NCBI GenBank assembly: GCA_947454025.1
Contig: CANGIZ010000016.1
Coordinates: 1-36,529, forward strand
Direction of reading: 5' to 3'
Source of the DNA: Bacteroidota bacterium
GTDB taxonomy: Bacteria > Bacteroidota > Bacteroidia > Chitinophagales > Chitinophagaceae
Length of the DNA stretch: 36,529 nucleotides
Shown here: positions 17,441 to 26,061 of the stretch, in pieces
How the letters are laid out: each line of letters opens with the position of its first letter
How positions within the stretch are numbered: the stretch's first letter is position 1
The notes under the pieces: generated by a model
Told to the model about the DNA's origin: nothing
Databases searched by the model: none
The model's input: only the letters and a program-made list of their open reading frames with translations
Program-made: the position numbers and the translations under genes

Positions 17441-18724
17441 TTAAATTACAAATCCATTTGGAATCACTGCACCCTTCTTAATGACTACAATATTGTCTTT
17501 AATAGTATATAAAGGATGGTCTACTTTTTCCAAATGGGCTCCTCCTTTTATGGTTACATCATTTCCAATGGAGCAGTTTTTGTCTACGATTGCATCTTCA
17601 ATTACGCATCTTTCACCAATTCCTAAAATGGGTTGACCAATTGCATTCTTTGCATTAATTTGTTCGATCGTCTCATAATAATCACATCCCATAATATAGG
17701 CGTTCTTAACAACTGTTCCTTTACCAATTCTCGAACGAATACCAATTACCGATTTGGTAATAGCGTCTGCATGAATAATGGAACCCTCTGCAACAATGGC
17801 TTTATCAATTTTTGTACCGCTAATTTTTGCTGGCGGCAACATTCTTGAGCGCGTGTAAATAGTTTGTGCACTATCAAATAAATTAAATGGAGGGATTTCA
17901 TCAGTCAGCGCAATGTTGGCTTCAAAGAAAGAATAAATATTTCCGATGTCTGTCCAATAACCATCATATTGATAACTAATTACTTTATAATGAGCTATAG
18001 AATCTGGGATAATTTCTTTACCAAAATCTGTTGCATTTGCATGCACTTCATTCAATAATTTATAAAGGATGTCCTTATTAAAAACATAAATACCCATGGA
18101 AGCTAAATAATTTCTTCCCTGAGATTGCATGGCTTCTCCAGTGTCACTCACCCAATCAGGCAACAATTCTTTTTTAGGTTTTTCAATAAAAGAAGTAATT
18201 ACATTTTCCTCATTCGATTTTAATATGCCAAACTCTGGCGCTTCTCTATCACCAACAGGAATCGTTGCAATAGTCAATGCAGCTCCACTTTTTTTATGTG
18301 CATCAATCATTTTACTAAAATCCATTTGGTATAATTGATCCCCGCTTAAAATAAGTACATACTCAAAATCCATTTTATCTAAATGCCTTAAGGATTGTCT
18401 TACTGCATCGGCTGTTCCTTGAAACCATCCTGGATTATCAGGCGTTTGTTCAGCAGCCAAAATATCTACAAAGCCTGAACTAAAGGCACTAAAATGATAG
18501 GTATTTTTTATATGCTGATTTAAAGAAGCAGAATTAAACTGTGTTAAAACAAATATGCGATTTAGGTTACTATTAATACAATTGCTAATAGGGATGTCCA
18601 CTAAACGGTATTTTCCTGCAATAGGCACGGCAGGCTTTGATCGTCGAGCTGTTAATGGAGATAATCTCGAACCGGCACCTCCTCCTAAAATAATAGAAAC
18701 CGTTTCCTTTGAATAATTTGACAT
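17441..18724 (-). CDS. glgC: Glucose-1-phosphate adenylyltransferase (ADP-glucose pyrophosphorylase)
   Basis: GlgC makes ADP-glucose from glucose 1-phosphate and ATP, the usual control point of bacterial glycogen synthesis. The 427-residue protein opens with ILGGGAGSRLSPLTARRSKP (12-31), the nucleotide-binding loop and pyrophosphorylase signature, and continues with KYRLVDIPISNCINS, GTADAVRQ (substrate binding) and EFGILK. The C-terminal third is a left-handed beta-helix (from about 300, with repeats such as GIRSRIGKGTVVKNAYIMG) that carries the allosteric and oligomer contacts. The start ATG lies 30 bases after the glgA stop. Confidence 0.96.
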   Translation of the reverse strand: MSNYSKETVSIILGGGAGSRLSPLTARRSKPAVPIAGKYRLVDIPISNCINSNLNRIFVLTQFNSASLNQHIKNTYHFSAFSSGFVDILAAEQTPDNPGWFQGTADAVRQSLRHLDKMDFEYVLILSGDQLYQMDFSKMIDAHKKSGAALTIATIPVGDREAPEFGILKSNEENVITSFIEKPKKELLPDWVSDTGEAMQSQGRNYLASMGIYVFNKDILYKLLNEVHANATDFGKEIIPDSIAHYKVISYQYDGYWTDIGNIYSFFEANIALTDEIPPFNLFDSAQTIYTRSRMLPPAKISGTKIDKAIVAEGSIIHADAITKSVIGIRSRIGKGTVVKNAYIMGCDYYETIEQINAKNAIGQPILGIGERCVIEDAIVDKNCSIGNDVTIKGGAHLEKVDHPLYTIKDNIVVIKKGAVIPNGFVI

Positions 18725-18754
18725 AACCTAAAGTTTATATTTTGAATATTTATT

Positions 18755-20170
18755 TTAAACAATCGACAAGTAAACATTTTTATATTCTTGAACCACTGAT
18801 TCCCAACTATGGTCAATCTGCATACAGTGCTGAATCATTTTTTGCATTTGTTTTTTATCTTGATACACCGCAATTGCACGTTCAATTGAATACACAATAT
18901 CTGCTTCGGTAGCATGTAAAAAACGAATGCCAAAGCCGTTTGGTTCACCCATGTCCACTACGGTATCATGCAAGCCCCCGGTATCTCTCACCATTGGAAT
19001 CGTTCCATAACGCAGTGAATACATTTGATTCAATCCACAAGGTTCTACTCTACTTGGCATTAATAAAAAATCAGCTGCAGCATAAGCTTCGTGTCCGGTT
19101 CTTTCGTCATAACCAATAAAAGTATTGTAATCTCCAGGATACAATTGCACCAAAAAATTTAGTGCAGATTCTACTGCAGTATCTCCTGCTCCAATCATTA
19201 AAAAATTAGCCCCACAATTTGTTTTATCTAATGCATGTTGAATGGCTCCAGGCAAAACATCCGCCGCTTTTTCTCCAACCAGTCTTCCAATAAATACAAT
19301 TAAAGGCTTGTCAATATTTAAATTATATCTTTCGCAAATTGCTGCTTTGTTTTTTTGTTTACCCGCTATTACATCTTTAATTGAATAATGAAAAGGCACC
19401 ATCGGATCGGTTGACGGATCCCAAACCTCATTGTCAATGCCATTTAATATACCAATACATTTTCCTTGTTCATATTCAAACAAAGGCTCTAGTCCATTAG
19501 AATGTACTTTTAATTCATGCATATAGGTGGGGCTCACTGTAGTTACTTTGTCTACACACTTTACAGCAGTGGCCAATGGATTGATGGCTCCATTCCATTC
19601 TAACAAACCACTTTTCCACAAATCCCATCTTGGAATTAAAATACTTTTATCCCAACCCATTGATCCATGGTATTGCGCATTATGAATAGTTAAAACCGTT
19701 TTTACATGTTGTAATATATTGTAATCATAACAATGTTTCATCATAAAAGGAACCAAGCCTGCTTGATGGTCATGGCAATGCACTACATCGGGTTGTTTTG
19801 CCCAATGATTCAACCAATTCACCACCGCAATTTGAAATCCAATGAATCGATCATTGTCATCGGTATATCCATACACTTTTGGACGATCCAATAAACCATT
19901 GATGTCTACTAAGTATAAATCAAATCCTAAAATGCTTTTTCTTTCTTTAATAATGGTGAAGTCAAAAAACCAATCACCTAAATTCGCTTTCCCTTTAAAA
20001 TGAACATCCCATTCATTTTTTTCTAAAAATGGAGTCTTAAACATGGGCATCACTACCATCGATTCATCACCCATCTTTTTTTGGTATTTTGGTAAGGCAC
20101 CAACTACATCGCCTAAACCTCCGGCTTTGGCCATTGGATAACATTCAGCACTTACGTGTACAATCACCAT
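18755..20170 (-). CDS. glgA: Glycogen synthase (ADP-glucose, GT5)
   Basis: GlgA transfers glucose from ADP-glucose to the non-reducing end of a growing alpha-1,4-glucan. The 471-residue enzyme has the GT5 N-terminal Rossmann domain with AKAGGLGDVVGALPK (Lys15 of the KxGGL ADP-glucose motif) and a C-terminal domain with the family motif MPSRVEPCGLNQMYSLRYG, followed by RDTGGLHDTV. The N-terminus MVIVHVSAECYPMAKAGG needs no earlier start. It is the first gene of the glycogen operon and is transcribed away from the GluP-type transporter across a 148-base gap. No exact TAnnTTTG occurs on this strand upstream, so the promoter may depend on an activator or another sigma factor. Confidence 0.96.
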   Translation of the reverse strand: MVIVHVSAECYPMAKAGGLGDVVGALPKYQKKMGDESMVVMPMFKTPFLEKNEWDVHFKGKANLGDWFFDFTIIKERKSILGFDLYLVDINGLLDRPKVYGYTDDNDRFIGFQIAVVNWLNHWAKQPDVVHCHDHQAGLVPFMMKHCYDYNILQHVKTVLTIHNAQYHGSMGWDKSILIPRWDLWKSGLLEWNGAINPLATAVKCVDKVTTVSPTYMHELKVHSNGLEPLFEYEQGKCIGILNGIDNEVWDPSTDPMVPFHYSIKDVIAGKQKNKAAICERYNLNIDKPLIVFIGRLVGEKAADVLPGAIQHALDKTNCGANFLMIGAGDTAVESALNFLVQLYPGDYNTFIGYDERTGHEAYAAADFLLMPSRVEPCGLNQMYSLRYGTIPMVRDTGGLHDTVVDMGEPNGFGIRFLHATEADIVYSIERAIAVYQDKKQMQKMIQHCMQIDHSWESVVQEYKNVYLSIV

Positions 20171-20318
20171 GGATTTATGAATTTGTTTTCAATTTACTAA
20201 ATTGTCGCTACAATTCCAATGTCATTTTTTAAGCGTTGAATTGAACTTTTATTCCAATTTTTAAGTATTTTACGGAATCTTATTTTAAGACCAACCAACG
20301 ATTAAACTAACGAATGTT
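20171..20318. promoter_or_regulatory. Divergent control region between glgA and the glucose transporter
   Basis: This 148-base AT-rich region must hold promoters for both the glycogen operon and the glucose uptake pair, yet no exact TAnnTTTG is present on either strand; TATTTTAC and TATTTTAA near 20265-20290 are the closest on the plus strand. It contains an inverted repeat AATTGT-CGCT-ACAATT (20200-20215) and a direct repeat of ATTCCAAT (20213-20220 and 20251-20258), each followed by a T run ending in TTTTTAAG. These are candidate regulator sites; no regulator gene is adjacent. Confidence 0.5.
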
Positions 20319-22007
20319 ATGAGCCAAACAAAACAGCCAACCAATACGGGGGCTTTATCTACCCTTATTGTGGTATTCTTCTTTTGGGGTTTTATTGCTT
20401 CGAGCAATAGTGTATTCATCCCTTTTTGTAAACACAAATTCAATTTAGACCAATTCCAAAGTCAGTTAGTAGATTTTGCCTTCTACTTAGCTTATTACCT
20501 AGGTGCATTAGGCCTTTTCGCTTATGGTGCTTTTGGTGGTAAAGACCTAGTGGGTAAATGGGGATATAAAAAGAGTATTGTATACGGTTTATTATTCTCT
20601 GCTATTGGAGCAGCTGCAATGATTATAGCCGTGAATGCAAATACATTTTCTGGCATGTTAGTAGGTTTATTTATTGTGGCTTTAGGTTTTTCCTTACAAC
20701 AAACTGCTGCACAACCATTTGCTATTGCGCTGGGCGATGAAAGCACAGGTGCAAGCCGTGTAAACTTAGCTGGCGGTATTAATTCATTTGGAACTACCAT
20801 TGGGCCAATTGTTGTAGCCTTTGCTTTATTTGGAACGGCTGCTGCCATTACCGACGATCAAATTGCTGCTTTAAGCTTAAGCAAGGTTGTTATATTATAT
20901 AGTGCTGCTGGTTGTTTATTCTTAGCCGCTGCTGCTTTATTCCATTTTTCTAAAAAAGTACCTGCAGGTATAAACGAAGAAAAGATTGAGCCAGCCAATA
21001 AAGCTTTAAAATTATTATTGATCATGACAGGTGTATTGGTGATTATGTTTGTGCCTATTTTTAATAGCTATAAAATTGACCCATCCACGCTAACTGACGC
21101 AACTAAATTAGACTTAGAAACGACACGTTTAAAATGGTTATTCGGAGCATTAGCAACTGTTGTTGTAGGTTTATTATATGCTAACTTCTCAGCTCAGAAA
21201 AACGAAAATGGTTGGGGTGCAATGAAGTATCCTCAATTGGTGTTAGGTATGTTAGCCCTTTTCGTATACGTAGGTGTGGAAGTTGCCATTGGATCTAATC
21301 TTGGTGAATTATTAAAGCAAGCAGATTTTGGAAGTATACCTTCATCAAAAATTGCTCCTTATGTTTCTATGTATTGGGGAAGTATGATGATTGGTCGTTG
21401 GACAGGTGCTATTTCGGCATTTGAATTTAAAAACAATACCAAGAAAATTTTAACCTTAATTGTTCCATTGGTTGCCTTTGGTATTATCATTGGTGTGAAT
21501 AGCATTGCTCAATATGACATGAGTCCTTTGTACATGTACATTGTGTGTATCTTCATTCAAATTGGTGCTTTCTATTTAAGCAAGGATAAGCCAGCTAAAA
21601 CATTAATGATCTTTAGCATCATTGGTATCGCTGCTATGTTAACAGGCATTTTCAACAAAGGTGACTTAGCAACTTATGCATTCTTAACTGGAGGTATTGC
21701 TTGTTCCATTATGTGGCCTTCTATTTTTGCATTATCTATTGCAGGTTTAGGAAAATACACAACACAAGGAGCTGCTTTCTTAATTATGATGATTTTAGGG
21801 GGTGGTATTATCCCTCCAATTCAAGGTAAATTATCTGACTTTTTACAATCTTCTAATGCAGGCACACCAGGATTTGGAATTCATAATTCATTCTGGATTC
21901 CGGTATTGTGTTTCTCTTATATTTTATTCTTTGCCATTGCTGTAAAAGGCATTTTAAAGAAGCAAGGTATTAATTATGAAGAAGCAGAAGCAAAAGGCGG
22001 ACACTAA
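20319..22007 (+). CDS. GluP/FucP-type sugar:proton symporter, enlarged MFS form
   Basis: An inner-membrane carrier of the fucose/glucose/galactose porter family, expected to import glucose or galactose. The first half shows the family pattern: FFFWGFIASSNSVFIPFCK, DFAFYLAYYLGAL, then QQTAAQPFAIALGD and GGINSFGTTIGP. At 562 residues it is longer than the usual 12-helix members of about 430. I count at least 14 hydrophobic segments, with additional ones around 228-300 and 395-450. Sequence remains smooth and in frame, so this is a lineage form rather than a fusion artefact. The ATG at 20319 is chosen because an ATG at 20314 is out of frame. It is followed after 24 bases by a ROK kinase, which supports a glucose role. 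Confidence 0.88.
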   Translation: MSQTKQPTNTGALSTLIVVFFFWGFIASSNSVFIPFCKHKFNLDQFQSQLVDFAFYLAYYLGALGLFAYGAFGGKDLVGKWGYKKSIVYGLLFSAIGAAAMIIAVNANTFSGMLVGLFIVALGFSLQQTAAQPFAIALGDESTGASRVNLAGGINSFGTTIGPIVVAFALFGTAAAITDDQIAALSLSKVVILYSAAGCLFLAAAALFHFSKKVPAGINEEKIEPANKALKLLLIMTGVLVIMFVPIFNSYKIDPSTLTDATKLDLETTRLKWLFGALATVVVGLLYANFSAQKNENGWGAMKYPQLVLGMLALFVYVGVEVAIGSNLGELLKQADFGSIPSSKIAPYVSMYWGSMMIGRWTGAISAFEFKNNTKKILTLIVPLVAFGIIIGVNSIAQYDMSPLYMYIVCIFIQIGAFYLSKDKPAKTLMIFSIIGIAAMLTGIFNKGDLATYAFLTGGIACSIMWPSIFALSIAGLGKYTTQGAAFLIMMILGGGIIPPIQGKLSDFLQSSNAGTPGFGIHNSFWIPVLCFSYILFFAIAVKGILKKQGINYEEAEAKGGH

Positions 22008-22031
22008 TAAAAAATATATAAAAATAGCAAG

Positions 22032-22982
22032 ATGGATTCATATGTAATTGGAGTAGATATTGGTGGAACAGGCACCAAGTATGGTATTGTAGATAAAGAT
22101 GGAAATGTATTGCATTCTAGTTCTATGGCTACTAATACACATGCACAGGTAGATTCATTTATTGATGAACTGTATGTAAAACTTTCTGAACTGATTGAGA
22201 AAGTGGGTGGCGTAGGTCGTATCAAAGGAATTGGTGTGGGTGCACCTAATGGAAATATTTATACCGGCACCATTGAATATGCACCGAATCTACCTTGGAA
22301 AGGTATTATCCCTTTTGCTAAAATGCTACAGGATAAATTTAAATTACCTGTTAAACTCACCAACGATGCCAATGCAGCTGCTGTTGGTGAAATGATGTAT
22401 GGTGCAGCAAAAGGTATGAAAGATTTTATCATGATTACTTTAGGAACAGGTGTAGGCAGCGGTATTGTTGCCAACGGCCAACTCATTTATGGACACGATG
22501 GATTCGCTGGTGAGCTTGGTCATACCATAATTATTCCTGATGGAAGATTACATCCAGGAACAGGTAAAAAAGGTTCATTAGAAAGTTATGCATCTGCTAC
22601 AGGTGTTGCGCAATCCGCAATGGAAATTTTAAAAACCACCGAAAGACCAAGTTTATTAAGAACCATCCCGATTGATAAAATTACTTCAAAAGATGTTTTT
22701 GAAGCTGCTCAAAAAGACGACGAAGTGGCAAAAGAAGTTTTCGAATTCACAGGAAAAATTCTAGGTATGTCTTTGGCTAATTTTGTAATGTTCTCAAGCC
22801 CCGAAGCCATCATTTTATTTGGTGGTTTAACAAAAGCGGGTGATCTGATTTTAAAACCCACTCGCGAACATATGGAAGCGAATGTGATTGAAATATTTGA
22901 AAATAAAGTGAAGATATTATTCAGTCATTTAAAAGAATCAGATGCCGCAATTTTAGGCGCGTCTGCATTAATGTGGGATTAA
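22032..22982 (+). CDS. ROK-family sugar kinase (probable glucokinase)
   Basis: Expected to phosphorylate cytoplasmic glucose to glucose 6-phosphate. The 316-residue protein has phosphate loop GVDIGGTGTKYGIVD (7-21), catalytic Asp112 in LTNDANAAAVGE, the second phosphate motif TLGTGVGSGIVANG (136-149), and the conserved ELGH (161-164). The ROK zinc motif CxCGxxGC that should follow is replaced by HPGTGKKGS (174-182); the whole protein contains no cysteine. No helix-turn-helix domain is present, so it is a kinase rather than a ROK repressor. It is cotranscribed with the GluP-type transporter and ends at a strong terminator. Glucose specificity is inferred from context; other hexoses are possible. 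Confidence 0.9.
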   Translation: MDSYVIGVDIGGTGTKYGIVDKDGNVLHSSSMATNTHAQVDSFIDELYVKLSELIEKVGGVGRIKGIGVGAPNGNIYTGTIEYAPNLPWKGIIPFAKMLQDKFKLPVKLTNDANAAAVGEMMYGAAKGMKDFIMITLGTGVGSGIVANGQLIYGHDGFAGELGHTIIIPDGRLHPGTGKKGSLESYASATGVAQSAMEILKTTERPSLLRTIPIDKITSKDVFEAAQKDDEVAKEVFEFTGKILGMSLANFVMFSSPEAIILFGGLTKAGDLILKPTREHMEANVIEIFENKVKILFSHLKESDAAILGASALMWD

Positions 22983-23000
22983 TAAGTTAAGCTACGCAAT

Positions 23001-23041
23001 AAAAAAAAGAGGAGTCAAAATGAATGACTCCTCTTTTTTTT
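23001..23041. terminator. Bidirectional intrinsic terminator between the ROK kinase and lipA
   Basis: AGAGGAGTCA (23008-23017) pairs perfectly with TGACTCCTCT (23025-23034) around a 7-base loop. It is flanked by seven A residues (23001-23007) and seven T residues (23035-23041) that extend the stem and supply a U-tract in both directions. Confidence 0.92.
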
Positions 23042-23059
23042 ATAAACTACTTTATATAA

Positions 23060-23983
23060 TTATTTCATTGCTTGTTCTTCCATCCATTTGTTTCTACCCC
23101 ATCCTGCTATTACATGCTTTTCACTGTGATAAGATGAACGTACTAAAGGTCCACTTTCCACATAATCAAATCCTAATTCATAGCCAATTTGTCTTAGCTC
23201 GGCAAATTCATCAGGGTGCACAAAACGTTGTACTGGCAAATGTTTTTTAGTTGGTTGTAAATATTGTCCTAAGGTTAGTACATCACATCCAACATTCACT
23301 AAGTCTTTCATGGTTTGAATCACTTCATGCTTTTCTTCACCGATGCCTAACATCAAACCAGTTTTAGTTCGACGTCCTCCTTTTTTCAATGCTTCTAATA
23401 CACCCAAACTGCGATCATACTTGGCTTGAATTCGAACGCGTCTTGTATTACGTTCCACTGTTTCCATATTGTGACTCACTACTTCGGGAGCAGCTTCAAT
23501 AATGCGATCTATTTGTTCTTGTATGCCTCTAAAATCAGGAATTAAAGTTTCCAATGTGGTTTCAGGCGATAATACTTTAATTGCTTTAATGGTATTTGCC
23601 CAAATAATGGAGCCACCATCGGGTAGTTCATCACGGTCCACACTTGTTAAAACCGCATGCTTCACTTTCATTAAATACACTGCTTCGGCAACTCTTTGTG
23701 GTTCATCCCACTCAACAGGTTTAGGTCGTCCAGTTGCAACTGCACAAAATTGGCAGCTTCTTGTACAAATATTCCCAAGGATCATAAATGTTGCTGTTCC
23801 CTCTCCCCAACATTCACCCATATTTGGACAATTACCACTCTCGCAAATAGTGTGTAGTTTATGGTTGTCTACTAATCCACGAACATGTTTATAGCTTTCT
23901 CCGATTGGTAATTTAACCCTTAACCAATCAGGCTTTTTTAAACGTTCGGCAGGTGCAGCATTTAAGATGGGTAATTCTTGCAT
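23060..23983 (-). CDS. lipA: Lipoyl synthase
   Basis: LipA is a radical SAM enzyme that inserts two sulfur atoms into octanoyl groups on lipoyl domains, needed by pyruvate dehydrogenase (a subunit gene lies at 35519) and related complexes. The auxiliary cluster motif [12 protein letters not shown] and the radical SAM motif CTRSCQFC are both complete, and the C-terminal RSSYHSEKH contains the conserved serine ligand region. I place the start at ATG 23983 (307 residues): the longer frame to 24052 would add 23 unusual residues and begin upstream of the -7 element at 24003-24010. It converges on the ROK kinase across a shared terminator. Confidence 0.95.
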   Translation of the reverse strand: MQELPILNAAPAERLKKPDWLRVKLPIGESYKHVRGLVDNHKLHTICESGNCPNMGECWGEGTATFMILGNICTRSCQFCAVATGRPKPVEWDEPQRVAEAVYLMKVKHAVLTSVDRDELPDGGSIIWANTIKAIKVLSPETTLETLIPDFRGIQEQIDRIIEAAPEVVSHNMETVERNTRRVRIQAKYDRSLGVLEALKKGGRRTKTGLMLGIGEEKHEVIQTMKDLVNVGCDVLTLGQYLQPTKKHLPVQRFVHPDEFAELRQIGYELGFDYVESGPLVRSSYHSEKHVIAGWGRNKWMEEQAMK

Positions 23984-24002
23984 AAGTTCTTGATTAACTC
24001 GG

Positions 24003-24010
24003 CAAAAATA
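24003..24010 (-). promoter_or_regulatory. -7 promoter element upstream of lipA
   Basis: On the minus strand TATTTTTG (24010 down to 24003) matches TAnnTTTG, 19 bases before the ATG at 23983. It helps decide the lipA start because the alternative start at 24052 lies upstream of it. Confidence 0.55.
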
Positions 24011-24072
24011 CAAGACTTGAGGGGAATAAAATTGTAATTTTACCAAAATCATAAAACATTAAAACAGCGTAT

Positions 24073-24477
24073 ATGACAGCGACCGTAACCTACGAATCCA
24101 ACTTGAGAACCACCTGCTTACATTTACAAAGTGGATCTGCTATTGAAACAGATGCTCCTACCGACAACAAAGGCAAAGGGGAAAGGTTCTCTCCAACCGA
24201 TTTGATTGCTACTGGCCTTGGGGCTTGTATGATTACTACAATGGGTATTAAAGCTCAAACTATGGATATTGCTTTAGATGGCGCAAAAGTAGAAGTAACA
24301 AAAGTGATGGCATCTGAACCAAGAAGAATTGGAAAAATTATTGCACATGTAACCATGCCTGCACTAAACTTAGATGATAAAACAAAAGAAATATTGGAAC
24401 GAGTTGCAAGAACTTGTCCAGTAGAAAGAAGTTTGCATCCTGATGTTGAATTAGATATCGCCTTTAATTGGTTATAA
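24073..24477 (+). CDS. OsmC/Ohr-family protein
   Basis: A 134-residue cytosolic protein of the OsmC superfamily, thiol-dependent enzymes that reduce organic or fatty acid hydroperoxides. The two reactive cysteines of the family are present: Cys52 in GLGACMITTMG and Cys115 in ARTCPVERSLHP. The FSPTDLIATGLGAC stretch is typical of the general OsmC/YhfA-like branch rather than the Ohr branch, so the specific substrate is open. The upstream promoter candidate is weak (TAATTTTA at 24035-24042, one mismatch). Its terminator is built into the 3' end of the convergent maf gene. Confidence 0.9.
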   Translation: MTATVTYESNLRTTCLHLQSGSAIETDAPTDNKGKGERFSPTDLIATGLGACMITTMGIKAQTMDIALDGAKVEVTKVMASEPRRIGKIIAHVTMPALNLDDKTKEILERVARTCPVERSLHPDVELDIAFNWL

Positions 24478-24502
24478 TGAATGCTACTAAATATCGAATT
24501 GT

Positions 24503-24541
24503 AAAGCAGTTAGTCCATCAGGCCTAGCTGCTTTATTTTTT
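24503..24541 (+). terminator. Intrinsic terminator of the osmC gene, lying within maf coding sequence
   Basis: AAAGCAGTTAG (24503-24513) pairs with CTAGCTGCTTT (24524-24534) with one G-U wobble around a 10-base loop, followed by ATTTTTT. All but its first seven bases (24503-24509) lie inside the last codons of maf on the other strand. In the maf direction the U-tract is poor, so it should act mainly on the plus strand. Confidence 0.7.
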
Positions 24542-25100
24542 GCATCAACTTACTTACAGGCAATCCCATAACATTGTAAAAATCACCTTGTATACTTTGA
24601 ATACCCACAACCCCAATCCATTCTTGGATGGCATATCCACCTGCTTTATCATAGGGCTTGTATTCATCTACATAATATTCAATCTGTGTTTTTGTAAGTT
24701 CATGAAAACTTACTTGGGTCGTTTCAGAAAATGTTTCAGCTTTCCCATTATACAACAAACACACGCCCGTAATCACTTCATGTGTTTTGCCTGAAAGCTT
24801 CATTAGGGATGCAATTGCATCCTCTCTGTCAATTGGTTTGCCCATAATAGTTTCATCTAACACAACTACCGTGTCGGCTGCGATGATACAATGTGCTCCT
24901 AAGGTTGGGGATTCATTGGCTACTTTTTGTTCTACTGCCAAAGCTTTATTTTTTGCAATAAATGCAGGCACTTCACTAATTAGCATGGTATCGGGATAAT
25001 TTTCATCAGCGTCCGATACAATAATTTCAAATGGTAATTCAGCCCATTCTAATAAACTTTTTCTACGAGGGGACTGTGAAGCTAAAATAAAAGAAGCCAT
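24510..25100 (-). CDS. maf: Maf-type nucleoside triphosphate pyrophosphatase
   Basis: Maf proteins hydrolyse non-canonical or pyrimidine nucleoside triphosphates (dTTP/UTP in the YhdE branch) to monophosphates and are linked to septum formation. The 196-residue sequence shows the N-terminal substrate loop LASQSPRRKSLLEWA (6-20) and the catalytic IAADTVVVLDE, then MGKPIDREDA and GVCLLYNG, all standard. The ATG lies 3 bases after the ubiA stop, so translation is probably coupled. It is the last gene of the fdx-iscX-kdsC-ubiA-maf run. Confidence 0.94.
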   Translation of the reverse strand: MASFILASQSPRRKSLLEWAELPFEIIVSDADENYPDTMLISEVPAFIAKNKALAVEQKVANESPTLGAHCIIAADTVVVLDETIMGKPIDREDAIASLMKLSGKTHEVITGVCLLYNGKAETFSETTQVSFHELTKTQIEYYVDEYKPYDKAGGYAIQEWIGVVGIQSIQGDFYNVMGLPVSKLMQKIKQLGLMD

Positions 25101-25103
25101 AAA

Positions 25104-26039
25104 TTATAATAAAAAATAAAAGAAGCCCATGGATAATATTCCTGTAAACATAGCAATTTTTACATACTTACTCAATTGCTTAAAATCCTGACTTAAATAA
25201 GCCGATTTAAGTTTGACCAGTACAAGTATAAGTGGTGTTATAATACCAATTAAACAATATACAATACAATACCACCAGCCAAAAGGAATCACATACAATT
25301 GAATAAAAGCAAGGCATCCAACCACTACAACCAGCCACACACTAATATATACTTTGGTTGGTTGTAAGCCCCATACAATAGGCAAGGTTTTGCACCCAAA
25401 TTTCTGGTCTCCCTCCATGTCTTCCATATCCTTTAATGCTTCTCTGACCAAGGTTAAGATAAATGCAAACACGCTATACAATACCATGATTTTTGCAAAT
25501 CTAAAATTAGCGGCATCATGTATATTAGGATGCGTAATCTCTTGAATGGTATACTTAGAAAAATACACGACTGCAATTGACCATGCTGTTAAAATTGCGA
25601 TCACCACATTTCCTATTAAAAAATCCTTTTTGAAATTTGTAGAATAAAACCACAACATTAAAATGGTTAATAAATTGGATAAATGAATATGCCAATAACT
25701 ATGAAAAGGAAACGCAATAGTTGAAATATAAATACCTAATACACTAAAAAGTAAATGCCAAAATATCACCCAACGTCTACTAATAAAAGCACCTACAACT
25801 ACTTTTGTGGGTTTGTTTATTTGGTCGATATTAATGTCAAAATAATCATTAATAATATACCCGGCTGCAGCTATGAATAAATAAGTAAGTGCGATTAAAT
25901 AAAAATGTGCATCTACATCGGCACCTGCTTGAGGATATAAAGGTTTATAAATACAAAAATGAAATAAGATTTCTGCCAACAGAATAAATACCAAATTCGG
26001 CCATCTTACCAATCTTAAAAAATGAGCAATTGTTTTCAA
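25104..26039 (-). CDS. UbiA-family membrane prenyltransferase
   Basis: An integral membrane enzyme that transfers a polyprenyl group to an acceptor. The 311-residue protein has about 8-9 hydrophobic segments. Both aspartate motifs are visible: NDYFDINIDQINKP (about 64-77) and DMEDMEGDQKFGCKTLPI (about 208-225). Bacteroidota paralogues of this type are often annotated as geranylgeranylglycerol-phosphate geranylgeranyltransferase-like; the acceptor cannot be read from sequence, and no menaquinone genes are nearby. The start is TTG at 26039: an in-frame stop lies three codons upstream, no ATG occurs before the first aspartate motif, and MKTIAHFLRLVRWPN is a normal family N-terminus. It follows kdsC by 22 bases. 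Confidence 0.9.
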   Translation of the reverse strand: MKTIAHFLRLVRWPNLVFILLAEILFHFCIYKPLYPQAGADVDAHFYLIALTYLFIAAAGYIINDYFDINIDQINKPTKVVVGAFISRRWVIFWHLLFSVLGIYISTIAFPFHSYWHIHLSNLLTILMLWFYSTNFKKDFLIGNVVIAILTAWSIAVVYFSKYTIQEITHPNIHDAANFRFAKIMVLYSVFAFILTLVREALKDMEDMEGDQKFGCKTLPIVWGLQPTKVYISVWLVVVVGCLAFIQLYVIPFGWWYCIVYCLIGIITPLILVLVKLKSAYLSQDFKQLSKYVKIAMFTGILSMGFFYFLL

Positions 26040-26061
26040 GCAGTCTTAATTTTATAATATT

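Noticed and set aside
20522-20848. Long ORF antisense to the GluP-type transporter gene
   Set aside because: Its product is a low-complexity Ala/Pro/Lys mixture without a domain, and the plus-strand frame encodes a clear MFS protein. It is a frame shadow.
23502-23894. 130-residue ORF antisense to lipA
   Set aside because: It lies entirely inside lipA coding sequence, which shows all radical SAM motifs on the other strand; no domain or promoter supports it.
23984-24052. Longer N-terminus for LipA starting at 24052
   Set aside because: The extra 23 residues are not LipA-like and the -7 promoter element lies downstream of that start.
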